A stretch of DNA of 37,922 nucleotides from an uncultured Pelagibacteraceae bacterium. GTDB taxonomy: Bacteria > Pseudomonadota > Alphaproteobacteria > Pelagibacterales > Pelagibacteraceae. The notes beneath the pieces were generated by a model. It was not told the DNA's origin. It saw only the letters and a program-made list of their open reading frames with translations, and did not search any database. This document shows positions 9,251 to 18,380 of this stretch, piece by piece (position 1 is the stretch's first letter; every line of letters begins with the position of its first letter). The position numbers and the translations under genes are program-made. The stretch is taken from the NCBI GenBank assembly GCA_902594915.1, contig CACJOA010000010.1:1-37922 (forward strand). The letters are read 5' to 3'.

Positions 9251-9841
9251 ATGCATCCAGAATTTTTATCTATGGCACTATTTTGGATTGTAGCTGCTTA
9301 TACACCAGGACCAAATAACGTTGTTGCATCTTATTCTGGTTTTAATTTTGGGATAAGAAAAACAATACCACACATTTTTGGAGTTACAATTGGATTTACT
9401 TCAGTGGTATTTGCTTTGATAATTGGTTTAGTTAATGTTTTTAAACTATTTCCAATTATTCAAATTATTTTAAAATATCTGGGAAGTTTATTTTTAATAT
9501 ACTTAGCCTATAAAATTAGTTTTTCAAAAGTATCTAGTGAGAAAAAAAATGAAAATCCAATTTCTTTTTTAGATACTTTTATTTTTCAATTTTTAAATCC
9601 AAAAGGTGTTTTGATTGGAATTATCATAGTTTCAACATATGTGGAATATGGAGAAAATTATCTTAATTATGCGACTCAAGTTGTTTTATTTGCCTTTATA
9701 GTATCTTTATCAAGCATTACTTTTTGGACATTTGTTGGAAAATATCTTAGAAAATTTGCGACAAATGAGAAATTTATTAAATATTTTAATTATGTTATGT
9801 CAGTGCTTCTTCTTTTGAGCATAATTACATTTTATATATAA
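9251..9841 (+). CDS. LysE/RhtB-family amino acid exporter
   Basis: Inner-membrane exporter, 196 aa, slightly shorter than the usual 205. About six hydrophobic segments are visible. The N-terminal family signature 'TPGPNNVVASYSGFNFG' is present, as is the 'FLNPKGVLIG' motif in the middle. Members export amino acids or related metabolites; the substrate here cannot be assigned. It is 2 nt downstream of csaA and 3 nt upstream of the aconitase gene, so it is probably co-transcribed with them. Confidence 0.88.
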   Translation: MHPEFLSMALFWIVAAYTPGPNNVVASYSGFNFGIRKTIPHIFGVTIGFTSVVFALIIGLVNVFKLFPIIQIILKYLGSLFLIYLAYKISFSKVSSEKKNENPISFLDTFIFQFLNPKGVLIGIIIVSTYVEYGENYLNYATQVVLFAFIVSLSSITFWTFVGKYLRKFATNEKFIKYFNYVMSVLLLLSIITFYI

Positions 9842-9844
9842 GAT

Positions 9845-12514
9845 ATGAAACCAGGAAATAAAAATTCTTACAAATCATTATCAGACCTAGAGGTTAATGG
9901 TAACAATTATAAATATTATTCATTAAAAAAAGCTGAATTAAATGGTTTAGATGGTATTTCAAAATTACCAAAGTCGTTAAAAGTTTTATTGGAAAATCTA
10001 CTTAGATATGAAGATGATATATCAGTTAATAAAAAACAAATAGAAGCAGTCAAAAACTGGCTTGAGACAAAAAAATCAAAAACTGAAATAGCTTACAGAC
10101 CAGCTAGAGTTTTGCTCCAAGATTATACAGGGATACCAGCAGTAGCTGATTTAGCTGCTATGAGAGAAGCTGTAAAAGAAAAAAATAAAGATCCAAATAC
10201 AATTAACCCACTGTCTGCGGTTGATTTAGTTATTGATCACTCTGTTCAAGTTGATCAATCAGCCAAAAAAGATTCATTTGAAAAGAATGTAGATATTGAA
10301 TTTCAAAGAAATGGCGAGAGATATTCTTTTTTAAAATGGGGTCAAAGTGCTTTTAATAACTTTAGGATTGTTCCTCCAGGTACTGGCATCTGTCACCAGG
10401 TTAATTTAGAGTATTTATCAAAAGTAGTTTGGTCGGAGGAATATAAAGGAAAAAAATATTTATTCCCTGATACACTTGTTGGAACTGATAGTCATACTAC
10501 AATGGTAAATGGTTTATCAGTTTTAGGATGGGGCGTTGGTGGAATTGAAGCAGAAGCAGGTATGCTTGGACAGCCCATTTCAATGTTGATTCCTGAAGTT
10601 GTTGGATTTGAAGTTACAAAAAAAATGCCTGAAGGTACAACCGCTACAGACTTAGTTTTAACAGTTGTTAAAATGCTTAGAGATAAAGGAGTAGTTGGAA
10701 AATTTGTTGAATTTTATGGAGACGGATTAAAAAATTTAACTTTAGCAGATAGAGCAACAATTGCCAATATGGCACCAGAGTATGGAGCTACATGTGGATT
10801 CTTCCCAATAGATGAAGAAACTTTAAAATATTTAGAATTTTCAGGAAGAGATAAAAAAACAGTCGCGATTGTTGAAAAGTATGCGAAGGAGCAAGGTTTG
10901 TGGTCGAGTGATGAAATTGAGTTTACTGATAAAATTTCTTTAGATATGTCCACTGTAGTTCCAACTATTTCAGGTCCTAAAAGGCCACAAGATAAAGTTC
11001 TTTTAACTGACGCATCAAGTAATTTCAAAAAAGTGTTCAAAGAAGCCACAAATAAAAAAGATTATAAAATTTCAAAGGTAAAAAAAACAGATTATGAAAT
11101 TAAGGATGGTTCAATATTAATTGCAGCAATTACATCATGCACTAACACTTCCAACCCAAATGTTTTAATTGGTGCAGGACTACTTGCAAAGAAAGCTATT
11201 GAATTAGGATTAAATGTTAAACCATGGGTAAAAACATCTTTAGCTCCTGGGTCCCAAGTCGTAACTGATTATTTAGAGAAAGCAGGTCTGAATACATATT
11301 TAGATAAATTAGGATTTAATTTGGTTGGTTATGGATGTACAACTTGTATCGGTAATTCAGGTCCGTTAGCAGAAAATATAGTTGACGCTATTCAAAAAGA
11401 AAATTTATATGCAGTCTCTGTTTTATCAGGTAATAGAAATTTTGAAGGAAGAATTTCTCCTCATATTAAAGCAAATTATCTAGCCTCTCCACCACTTGTT
11501 GTAGCCTATGCTCTTGCAGGTCACATGGAATTTGATTTATTCAAAGACTCATTTGGAAAAGACAAAAACGGTAAAGATATTTTTTTAAAAGATATCTGGC
11601 CTTCAAATCAAGAAATAGAAGATACCTTAAAGAATTCTCTTAATGCAGATATGTTTGTTAAGCGATATTCAAATGTTTCAGAAGGTCCAAAACAATGGCA
11701 AGAAATCAAGACAGAGAAGAGCAGTATTTATAATTGGGATGAAAATTCTACTTATGTGAAGAAACCTCCTTTTTTTGAAAATCTCAGTGATGAGCCAGAG
11801 GGTTTTAAAGAGATTAAAAACGCAAGACCATTATTGATATTGGGAGACATGGTGACTACCGATCATATTTCTCCAGCTGGTAATATTCAAAAAGATAGTC
11901 CAACAGGAGAGTATTTTATGAATTATCAAATTCTGCCAAAAGACTATAACTCATATGGTTCAAGACGTGGAAATCACGAAGTAATGATGAGAGGCACATT
12001 TGCAAATATAAGAATTAAAAATGAAATGGCTCCTGGAACTGAAGGTGGTTTCACAACATTATATCCTGAGAAAAAAGTTATGTCAGTTTACGATGCAGTA
12101 GTGGAATATAAAAAAAGAGGAACTGATTTAGTTGTAGTTGGCGGTAAAGAATACGGAACAGGCTCTTCTCGTGATTGGGCTGCAAAAGGAACTAAATTAC
12201 TTGGTGTTAAGGTTGTCATTGCAGAAAGTTTTGAGAGAATACATAGATCTAATTTAATTGGGATGGGAATATTGCCACTACAATTTACAGAAAATATGAA
12301 CAGAAAAAATTTGAACTTATTAGGTTCTGAATTGATAAGTGTAATAGATATTGAAAAAGGGATTAATCCATCTGATAAAGTAAAAGTGGAGATCAAATAT
12401 GCATCGGGTGATGTTAAAATAATAAATACCCTATGTAGAATTGATACAAAAAATGAATTGGAGTATTATAAAAATGGTGGGATACTCCAATATGTTTTAA
12501 GAAATATGATTTAG
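9845..12514 (+). CDS. acnA: Aconitate hydratase A
   Basis: TCA-cycle enzyme converting citrate to isocitrate using a [4Fe-4S] cluster; 889 aa, matching AcnA/IRP-type aconitases. The cluster cysteines are Cys432 ('TSCTNTSNP'), Cys498 and Cys501 ('GYGCTTCIGNSGP'). 'DTLVGTDSHTTMVNGL' and 'DHSVQVD' mark the N-terminal domains, and 'GGKEYGTGSSRDWAAKGT' the C-terminal swivel domain with the catalytic Ser. It is embedded in a plus-strand run with the YfgM-like gene starting 2 nt later. Confidence 0.97.
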   Translation: MKPGNKNSYKSLSDLEVNGNNYKYYSLKKAELNGLDGISKLPKSLKVLLENLLRYEDDISVNKKQIEAVKNWLETKKSKTEIAYRPARVLLQDYTGIPAVADLAAMREAVKEKNKDPNTINPLSAVDLVIDHSVQVDQSAKKDSFEKNVDIEFQRNGERYSFLKWGQSAFNNFRIVPPGTGICHQVNLEYLSKVVWSEEYKGKKYLFPDTLVGTDSHTTMVNGLSVLGWGVGGIEAEAGMLGQPISMLIPEVVGFEVTKKMPEGTTATDLVLTVVKMLRDKGVVGKFVEFYGDGLKNLTLADRATIANMAPEYGATCGFFPIDEETLKYLEFSGRDKKTVAIVEKYAKEQGLWSSDEIEFTDKISLDMSTVVPTISGPKRPQDKVLLTDASSNFKKVFKEATNKKDYKISKVKKTDYEIKDGSILIAAITSCTNTSNPNVLIGAGLLAKKAIELGLNVKPWVKTSLAPGSQVVTDYLEKAGLNTYLDKLGFNLVGYGCTTCIGNSGPLAENIVDAIQKENLYAVSVLSGNRNFEGRISPHIKANYLASPPLVVAYALAGHMEFDLFKDSFGKDKNGKDIFLKDIWPSNQEIEDTLKNSLNADMFVKRYSNVSEGPKQWQEIKTEKSSIYNWDENSTYVKKPPFFENLSDEPEGFKEIKNARPLLILGDMVTTDHISPAGNIQKDSPTGEYFMNYQILPKDYNSYGSRRGNHEVMMRGTFANIRIKNEMAPGTEGGFTTLYPEKKVMSVYDAVVEYKKRGTDLVVVGGKEYGTGSSRDWAAKGTKLLGVKVVIAESFERIHRSNLIGMGILPLQFTENMNRKNLNLLGSELISVIDIEKGINPSDKVKVEIKYASGDVKIINTLCRIDTKNELEYYKNGGILQYVLRNMI

Positions 12515-12516
12515 AT

Positions 12517-13161
12517 ATGGATGAGGATATATCAATAATAAATACGAACACAAGAAGTGAAAAAATAAAAAATTTTTTTATTCAAAATAAAAAAAAAATA
12601 ATTGCAGGATTAGTTGTTGTCACGATACTTTTAATTAGTTATTTTGCTTTTGGTGAGTATCAGGACAGTAAAAAAATAAAGATCTCAAACTCTTTTAACT
12701 CAATAACTCTTAATTATTCTGAGAGTAATAAGGAAAAAACAGCTAAAGATTTAATACAATTAGTTAATGAAAAAAATTCAACTTATTCACCATTATCTTT
12801 ATATTTCATCATTGACAATGAATTGATTAACGAAAAAAATACAATCAATGATTTATTTGATATTATAATTGATGAAACTTCATTAGATAAAGAGATAAAG
12901 AATTTAAATATTTATAAAAAAGCGCTTTATAATGCAAATGACAGCAATGAAAGTGACCTTTTGAATATTTTAAACCCTTTAATTAAATCAGATAGTGTTT
13001 GGAAATCTCATGCTTTATATCTGATGGCAGAATTCTTTTATTCAAAAAATGAAATGCAAAAATCAAAAGAATTTTTTAGCAAGATAATTAATTTAGATAA
13101 CGCAAATCAAGAATTGCGACTAGAGGCTCAAAAAAGACTCAATAGAGATTTAAGTGAATAG
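12517..13161 (+). CDS. YfgM-like single-pass TPR protein
   Basis: Predicted inner-membrane protein, 214 aa: a short Lys-rich cytoplasmic tail, one membrane helix (about residues 28-46), and a helical periplasmic domain with TPR-like character near the C-terminus ('LYLMAEFFYSKNEMQKSKEFF'). In E. coli YfgM is a periplasmic chaperone partner of SecYEG/PpiD and its gene lies directly upstream of bamB. The same order is seen here, which supports the assignment; sequence similarity to YfgM itself is not verified. The last 8 nt overlap the bamB-like gene. Confidence 0.7.
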   Translation: MDEDISIINTNTRSEKIKNFFIQNKKKIIAGLVVVTILLISYFAFGEYQDSKKIKISNSFNSITLNYSESNKEKTAKDLIQLVNEKNSTYSPLSLYFIIDNELINEKNTINDLFDIIIDETSLDKEIKNLNIYKKALYNANDSNESDLLNILNPLIKSDSVWKSHALYLMAEFFYSKNEMQKSKEFFSKIINLDNANQELRLEAQKRLNRDLSE

Positions 13162-14449
13162 AATTTTTTATACATTTTTGACTCTCCTTTTTTTTGGATG
13201 TTCTTTCGCAAACACTGGATTCTGGACAAAAGATAAAAAAATAGAGGAGGTAAAAAAGAACGTAACAAAAGTATTTAATCAAGAAAAGATAGTAACTAAT
13301 GAATTTAACAGTTCTGTAAAATTAGACTTAAGTAAAGTTTCTTATTCAAATCAAAAAAATAATGATATTACCAATGATCTCGGAATAGTTAAAATCGATA
13401 ATCAAATTAAGAATTCATCAAAATTCAATTTTTCTAAAATAGATGACTTTAATTATTTTGAGCCAGAGTTAAATTTTGATGGAAAAAATTTTGTTTTTTT
13501 TGATGATAAAGGAAATTTAATAAAATTTGACGATAAATTTAAGATTGTTTGGAAAAAAAATTATTACTCAAAAAAAGAAAGAAAACTAAAACCTATTCTT
13601 ACTATTTCTAATAATGGAAAATTTTTATTAGTTTTAGATACAATTGGTAAATTCTATAAAGTAAATCTTAAAAATGGCAATTTAGAATGGTCAAAAACTA
13701 TTTCAAATCCACTAAATTCACAAATTAAGATATTAAATGATAAAGTTTATTATGTTGATCTTAATAATATAATAAGATGTTATTCTATTAAAGATGGTTC
13801 AGAAATTTGGAAGTTTAGAAGCGAAAATTCTTTTTTAAAGTCAACAAAAAGAAATTCTCTCATAATTAACAATGATATAATCTATTTCAATAATTCATTA
13901 GGAGATATTATAGCACTAAAAACTAATGACGGTTCTTTAGTTTGGCAAACTCCTACACAAAGTAGTTTAGTTTATGAGAGCGCTTTCAGTTTAATTGTTT
14001 CAGATTTAGTTCTTAGAAATGATAATATAATATTTTCTAATAACAGAAATGAATTTTACTCAATAAATTCTTTAAATGGTTTATTAAATTGGAAACAAGA
14101 TATTAATTCAAGCGTTAGGCCAATCTTTTATGGAGATCTAATTTTCACTATATCAGATGAAGGATATTTTTTTATTATTCAGAACAAGACTGGTAATATT
14201 ATTAGAATTACAGATGTATTTAATGTTTTTAACAATAAGAAACGAGATAAAATAAAACCAATTGGTTTTGTGACAAGCTTAAAAAAGATATTTTTGTCAG
14301 TTGATAATGGCCGCTTGCTAACAATTGATATTTCTAGTGGTAAAGTAGACTCTGTATTCAAAGTTGATAACGAAAAAATATCTAGACCATTTATTTTTAA
14401 TAACAAAATACTTTTAGTTAAAGATAATTCTATAATTAGAATAAATTAA
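13154..14449 (+). CDS. bamB: Outer-membrane assembly lipoprotein BamB-like beta-propeller
   Basis: Predicted lipoprotein of the BAM complex that inserts outer-membrane proteins; 431 aa with a GTG start overlapping the previous gene by 8 nt. The signal peptide ends in a lipobox-like 'LLFFGC' with Cys16 as the lipidation site. From about residue 100 the protein has repeated PQQ/WD-like blades ending in Trp: 'GNLEWSK', 'GSEIWKF', 'GSLVWQT', 'GLLNWKQ'. The N-terminal 80 residues are a long Asn/Lys-rich linker. In many proteobacteria der follows bamB; here a cupin gene follows instead. Confidence 0.8.
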   Translation: MNRIFYTFLTLLFFGCSFANTGFWTKDKKIEEVKKNVTKVFNQEKIVTNEFNSSVKLDLSKVSYSNQKNNDITNDLGIVKIDNQIKNSSKFNFSKIDDFNYFEPELNFDGKNFVFFDDKGNLIKFDDKFKIVWKKNYYSKKERKLKPILTISNNGKFLLVLDTIGKFYKVNLKNGNLEWSKTISNPLNSQIKILNDKVYYVDLNNIIRCYSIKDGSEIWKFRSENSFLKSTKRNSLIINNDIIYFNNSLGDIIALKTNDGSLVWQTPTQSSLVYESAFSLIVSDLVLRNDNIIFSNNRNEFYSINSLNGLLNWKQDINSSVRPIFYGDLIFTISDEGYFFIIQNKTGNIIRITDVFNVFNNKKRDKIKPIGFVTSLKKIFLSVDNGRLLTIDISSGKVDSVFKVDNEKISRPFIFNNKILLVKDNSIIRIN

Positions 14450-14450
14450 T

Positions 14451-14879
14451 ATGTTTCTTAAAATGTTAGAAAAAATTGGTAGAAAAAAAGTGGTAATGGA
14501 TAGAGGTCCTTCTCATCCAAGATTTGATTTGGCTAAACCTTGGATGAATCGATACTATGTTCTTTTTAGAAAAAGGCCGAAGTGGTTTCCATTTAATATT
14601 TTGATTCATGAGATGTTAGCCAATGATCATGGAGAGGGTGTTCATAATCATTTGTGCCCTTATATTACAATAATTCTTAGAGGAGGTTATTGGGAAACTA
14701 CCAAAAAAGGTAAATTTTGGAGAAAGCCCGGTTATATAGGTTTTAGGTCAGCAAATTCGTATCATCGGGTTGACTTAAAGGAGGGATCGAAGCCAATGAC
14801 AATCTTTATTACAGGACCTTTTGGGCTAAGAAAAGGGCCTCGATCCAAATATGGAATTGATTTCAAAGCAAAAAAATGA
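14451..14879 (+). CDS. Cupin-fold protein of unknown function
   Basis: 142-aa protein predicted to be a small beta-barrel. A cupin-like metal site is suggested by 'GEGVHNHLCPYITIILRGGY' (two His spaced HxH) and the later 'SYHRVDL'. The N-terminal half is basic and aromatic-rich ('RYYVLFRKRPKWFPF'). No enzymatic class can be named; relatives include metal-dependent dioxygenases and sugar-binding proteins. It starts 1 nt after the bamB stop and its stop overlaps the ZapE-like gene (ATGA). Confidence 0.65.
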   Translation: MFLKMLEKIGRKKVVMDRGPSHPRFDLAKPWMNRYYVLFRKRPKWFPFNILIHEMLANDHGEGVHNHLCPYITIILRGGYWETTKKGKFWRKPGYIGFRSANSYHRVDLKEGSKPMTIFITGPFGLRKGPRSKYGIDFKAKK

Positions 14880-15922
14880 AATTAGAAACGAAATTTAAAA
14901 AATTTTGTGAAGAAAAAAATTTTGAAATTAATGATAATCAAATTGAAATAATAAGAGATTTAAATAAATATTATAGAGAAAATCTTCAAGTACACTTTAT
15001 AAAAAATATCTTTAAAAAAAATAAAAAAAAATTAGGGTTTTACTTAGTAGGTGATGTAGGTGTTGGAAAAACAATGATACTCAATTTTTTTTTCAAAAAC
15101 CTGAAACAAAAAAAACTTAGATTACATTTTAACGAATTTATGATTGAGTTTCATAATTTCATCTTTAAAAAAAAGAATAAAGAAAACGGCATTGACGACT
15201 TTGTTAAAGATCTAAATAAAAAAACAAAAATTTTATATTTTGATGAATTTCAAGTAACAAATATTGTAGATGCTATGATTTTAGGACAACTGTTTAAGAA
15301 AATTTTTGAAAAAAAAATAAATGTTATTTTTACATCAAATATAGATATAGAGAATCTTTATGAAGATGGTTTACAAAGAGAGCAGTTTTTACCTTTCATA
15401 GAAGTTTTAAAAAAGCATTCATACGAAAAAAAATTATTGATAAAAGAGGATTATAGAAAAAGTAAAGATAAAAACTTAGAGAGATTTCTATCACCTTTAG
15501 ATCAAATTAATAATTTTAAATTAAATAAATTTTTTAGGAAACTCACAAAAAATAAAAAAAAAAGCATAAAAGTTCTATATATAAAAGGTCGTAAACTAGA
15601 GATTAAAAATTTTTATGAAGGTATTGTAAAATTTGATTTTGAGGAATTATGTAATAGAAATTTAGGATCTGAGGATTACATTAAAATTGCTGAAAATTCT
15701 TTTTTTATTTTTATAGAAAATGTGCCAGATTTTAATGAGATAAATTCCAATCAACAACAAAGGTTTGTAACATTAATTGATATTATTTATGAAAAAAAAA
15801 TTCCATTAATGGTTACATCTGAGTCAAATCTTAATTCTTTTAATTCATCAAAAAGTTTAAAAGATATTTTTAAAAGAACAACCAGTCGCTTACATGAGTT
15901 GACTTTTATGAGATATAATTGA
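14876..15922 (+). CDS. zapE: AFG1/ZapE-like AAA-type ATPase
   Basis: P-loop ATPase of the AFG1/ZapE family, 348 aa. Walker A is 'GDVGVGKT' at residues 59-66 and Walker B 'ILYFDEF' with Asp123-Glu124; 'QVTNIVDAMILGQLF' and 'IFTSN' (sensor-1 Asn) follow as in the family. ZapE is described in E. coli as a cell-division-associated ATPase. The start overlaps the cupin stop by 4 nt, and the YjbQ start follows 2 nt after the stop. It is unusually Lys-rich, in keeping with the AT-rich genome. Confidence 0.88.
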   Translation: MKLETKFKKFCEEKNFEINDNQIEIIRDLNKYYRENLQVHFIKNIFKKNKKKLGFYLVGDVGVGKTMILNFFFKNLKQKKLRLHFNEFMIEFHNFIFKKKNKENGIDDFVKDLNKKTKILYFDEFQVTNIVDAMILGQLFKKIFEKKINVIFTSNIDIENLYEDGLQREQFLPFIEVLKKHSYEKKLLIKEDYRKSKDKNLERFLSPLDQINNFKLNKFFRKLTKNKKKSIKVLYIKGRKLEIKNFYEGIVKFDFEELCNRNLGSEDYIKIAENSFFIFIENVPDFNEINSNQQQRFVTLIDIIYEKKIPLMVTSESNLNSFNSSKSLKDIFKRTTSRLHELTFMRYN

Positions 15923-15924
15923 TT

Positions 15925-16344
15925 ATGAGACAAAAATTTTTCAATCTAGAAATTAAAACAAATGGTCAAAATTTGTATGATTTTACAAGCAAAACTATAA
16001 GATGGATTAAAGAAAATAAGCTGAATAATGGTATTCTAAACTTAAGTATCCTACATACTAGTGCTTCAATTATTGTACAGGAAAATGCTGATCAAGATGT
16101 AAAACAAGATTTAATAAACTATTTTGATAAATTAGTGCCAATGAAAGACGAATTATATATTCATTCTATTGAAGGTAAAGATGATATGCCTGCACATATT
16201 AAATCTGCTTTAACAAATAATCAAATTTGTTTAAGTATTAAAAATTATGATTTAATACTTGGTAAGTGGCAAGGCTTATATTTATTTGAACACCGCATAG
16301 AATCCAAAACAAGAAAAATTATTCATCATTTTGTTGGTGAATGA
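15925..16344 (+). CDS. YjbQ/UPF0047 family protein
   Basis: 139-aa protein from the ATG at 15925 (an in-frame TTG at 15919 would overlap the preceding stop). Family hallmarks: 'HTSASIIVQENADQDVKQDL', 'DDMPAHIKSAL', 'GKWQGLYLFEHR'. The conserved His, Glu/Asp and Arg residues line a metal-binding pocket in solved family members, and weak thiamine-phosphate synthase activity has been reported, but the physiological role is unsettled. It ends the plus-strand run; the Fur-box-like sites begin 26 nt downstream. Confidence 0.9.
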   Translation: MRQKFFNLEIKTNGQNLYDFTSKTIRWIKENKLNNGILNLSILHTSASIIVQENADQDVKQDLINYFDKLVPMKDELYIHSIEGKDDMPAHIKSALTNNQICLSIKNYDLILGKWQGLYLFEHRIESKTRKIIHHFVGE

Positions 16345-16369
16345 AAAATTTTTTTTCCAAATAAATGAA

Positions 16370-16388
16370 GATAATGATAATCATTCTC
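16370..16388. promoter_or_regulatory. Fur-box-like operator, site 1
   Basis: The 19 bases GATAATGATAATCATTCTC match the classical enterobacterial Fur consensus GATAATGATAATCATTATC at 18 of 19 positions, counted by eye. The site lies 75 nt upstream of the Cys-rich small ORF at 16464, in a 119-nt intergenic region with no other gene. It most likely puts that ORF, and perhaps the DUF2061 gene after it, under a Fur-family iron or metal repressor. Confidence 0.7.
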
Positions 16389-16399
16389 AAAAAAAGATT

Positions 16400-16418
16400 G
16401 AGATTGATTATCATTCAC
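16400..16418. promoter_or_regulatory. Fur-box-like operator, site 2
   Basis: A second, weaker copy: GAGATTGATTATCATTCAC matches the Fur consensus at 14 of 19 positions, including the ATCATT half. It is centred 30 bp (about three helical turns) downstream of site 1, an arrangement allowing two dimers on the same face of DNA. A TTGAGA hexamer at 16398-16403 overlaps it and could be a -35 element, though no convincing -10 is visible. Confidence 0.5.
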
Positions 16419-16463
16419 TAACTTAATTGTTGTAAATTTTTAAATAAAAAATAATGTTTAACT

Positions 16464-16640
16464 ATGGAAACACAAAACTTCAGTTGTAAAAAATGTGGAT
16501 TAACTGTTTCATCGGTTTGCTCTAAATGTGATAGAGTAGTTGATGTTAAGGTTCTAGATAATGGTTGTATCGTACAAAAGACTAAATGTTCTGATTGTGC
16601 CAATATACCAGTTATCAAGGATGTTTGTTCGCAGAATTAA
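16464..16640 (+). CDS. Small eight-cysteine protein, probably metal-binding
   Basis: 58-aa ORF in an otherwise empty gap. It has eight cysteines: CxxC at 8/11, CxxC at 19/22, a lone Cys35, CxxC at 42/45 and Cys55. The two leading CxxC pairs separated by seven residues look like a zinc ribbon or rubredoxin-like knuckle. Such a concentration of cysteines in so AT-rich a genome is unlikely in a spurious ORF. It lies directly downstream of two Fur-box-like sites and 43 nt upstream of a DUF2061 gene. I do not recognise the family; a small iron, zinc or iron-sulfur protein is a reasonable inference. Confidence 0.65.
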   Translation: METQNFSCKKCGLTVSSVCSKCDRVVDVKVLDNGCIVQKTKCSDCANIPVIKDVCSQN

Positions 16641-16683
16641 TATTTGATGCATTTAATAATCTTGTCTATTTTTTAGGGAAAAA

Positions 16684-16950
16684 ATGGAATTAACTAGAGG
16701 CATATTAAAAGCAACCAAAAGTATTTTTGAAAATAACAAAGGCTCAATTCTTAGAACTATAGTTTATACTATTGGGCATTTTGCTATAGCAATTATTGTT
16801 TTGATGTCAATTGCGGATGTTTCATTTGTAATAGCATTGACTGACGCAATAGTTGAACCTTTAGCAAATGCTGTATGGTATTTTATTTTGGACAAATGGT
16901 GGGCAAGCAAATCTCAACAAAATAATAAAAATTATTCATCACAAAACTAA
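16684..16950 (+). CDS. DUF2061 family small membrane protein
   Basis: 88-aa protein with two predicted membrane helices (about 28-47 and 50-70). The order 'ILRTIVYTIGHFAIAI', a short polar turn 'SIADVSF', and 'VEPLANAVWYFILDKWW' matches the DUF2061 pattern of a paired helix ending in a Tyr/Trp-rich segment. Function is unknown. A GGGAA sequence 4 nt upstream may be its ribosome binding site. It follows the Cys-rich ORF and may share its Fur-controlled transcript. Confidence 0.75.
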   Translation: MELTRGILKATKSIFENNKGSILRTIVYTIGHFAIAIIVLMSIADVSFVIALTDAIVEPLANAVWYFILDKWWASKSQQNNKNYSSQN

Positions 16951-16954
16951 AAAA

Positions 16955-18373
16955 TTAACTTTTTAGTTGTTGAAATGCAGATAATGCTGCTTTACGTGCT
17001 ACTTCATGAGTTACGATTGGCTTAGGATAGTCTTTACCGATAATAGTCTTTATATCCTCTTGGAAATTTAATTCCATTTCCCAAGGTTTGTGTATAAATT
17101 TTTGTGGAACTTTATCTAATTCAGGTATCCATTTTTTTACATATTTTCCTTCTTTATCAAACTTTTCACCTTGAAGAATTGGATTAAATATTCTGAAATA
17201 CGGTGCCGCATCAGCTCCACAACCAGCAACCCATTGCCACTGAGCAATATTATTTGCTTTGTTGAAATCTAACAAACAATTCCTAAAATATTTTTCACCT
17301 TCGGTCCAATTTATTCTTAAGTGTTTAACTAAAAATGAACCAACAACCATCCTTATTCTATTATGCATCCAACCAGTTTCATAAAGTTCTCTCATCCCAG
17401 CATCAACAATTGGATAACCAGTCATTCCTGATTTCCATGCTTTTAAAAATTTTTCATTTTTAATCCAAGGAAATTTATCAAACTCTTTTCTGTAATTTCC
17501 TTTTAAAAACTCTGGAAAGTAATTTATTAAACTATGAGAAAACTCTCTCCACCCTAATTCGTTAATATATTTTCTATAGCCATTACCTTTAGACTTAATC
17601 TCACTACATTTTTGCCAAATAGTGTTTACATGTATTTGTCCATGTTTAATATAAGGAGACAATTTAGATGTTCCTTCAATTGAAGGATAATCTCTAGCAG
17701 TTCCGTACTCTCTTATTTTATTATCGATTAAATTATTTAGAATTTTTTTTGACTCAGTTTCTGATACCTTCCAATAATTCTCAAATTTTTTATACCAGTT
17801 TTTTTTTGGAAGAATGTTTTTTGGATCTATACAATTTTTGAAAAAAGATATTGGTTTTTTCATTTTTTTAATTACATATTTCTTTTTTGGGGGCAAGGAC
17901 AAAAATTTTTGCTCAGCATTTTTCCAAAAAGGAGTAAAAACTTTAAATGGCGTTCCGTCATTTTTAGTTACTTCTTGAAACTCATTTAAAATATTTCCTT
18001 TAAAGTACTTAAATTCAATTTGATTTTTAATAAATATATCTCTAATTTTTTTCCCTTTTGCAATAACATCAGGCTCATAAATTTTATTCCAATATATTGA
18101 AATATCATCTTTTTTTTTGATTTTAGAAAATACATCTAGTTCATCACCTTCTATTATTTGAAGATTAATTCTATATTTTGATAATTCTATCTTAAATATT
18201 TCCAAGGATTTAGAGAGCCACCATTTTTGAGCTTCTCTTTTATTATCAAAGTCATTCTTGTTATAAATATATAAGGCAAGAACTTTCTCATGATTTTGAG
18301 TCGCATAAGAAAGAGCTGGATTATTTTCTATTCTAAAATCCTCTCTAAGCCAAGTAATTGCATATTTTGTCAT
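16955..18373 (-). CDS. phrB: Deoxyribodipyrimidine photolyase
   Basis: Light-driven repair of cyclobutane pyrimidine dimers; 472 aa, full length for class I CPD photolyases. The N-terminal antenna domain begins 'ITWLREDFRIENNPAL'. The FAD domain shows 'GTSKLSPYIKHGQIH', 'WREFSHSLINYFPE', 'TGYPIVDAGMRELYETGWMH', 'NRIRMVVGSFLVKHL' and 'QWQWVAGCGADAAPYFRIFN', which includes the distal Trp of the electron-transfer chain. It is transcribed behind the PLP-lyase gene (7 nt gap). Useful in sunlit surface water. Confidence 0.95.
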   Translation of the reverse strand: MTKYAITWLREDFRIENNPALSYATQNHEKVLALYIYNKNDFDNKREAQKWWLSKSLEIFKIELSKYRINLQIIEGDELDVFSKIKKKDDISIYWNKIYEPDVIAKGKKIRDIFIKNQIEFKYFKGNILNEFQEVTKNDGTPFKVFTPFWKNAEQKFLSLPPKKKYVIKKMKKPISFFKNCIDPKNILPKKNWYKKFENYWKVSETESKKILNNLIDNKIREYGTARDYPSIEGTSKLSPYIKHGQIHVNTIWQKCSEIKSKGNGYRKYINELGWREFSHSLINYFPEFLKGNYRKEFDKFPWIKNEKFLKAWKSGMTGYPIVDAGMRELYETGWMHNRIRMVVGSFLVKHLRINWTEGEKYFRNCLLDFNKANNIAQWQWVAGCGADAAPYFRIFNPILQGEKFDKEGKYVKKWIPELDKVPQKFIHKPWEMELNFQEDIKTIIGKDYPKPIVTHEVARKAALSAFQQLKS

Positions 18374-18380
18374 TTATCTT

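Noticed and set aside
16418..16618. 66-codon minus-strand frame opposite the Cys-rich ORF
   Set aside because: It is antisense to the eight-Cys ORF and its product has no motif, no signal and no start context; the plus-strand ORF with its Fur boxes is more convincing.
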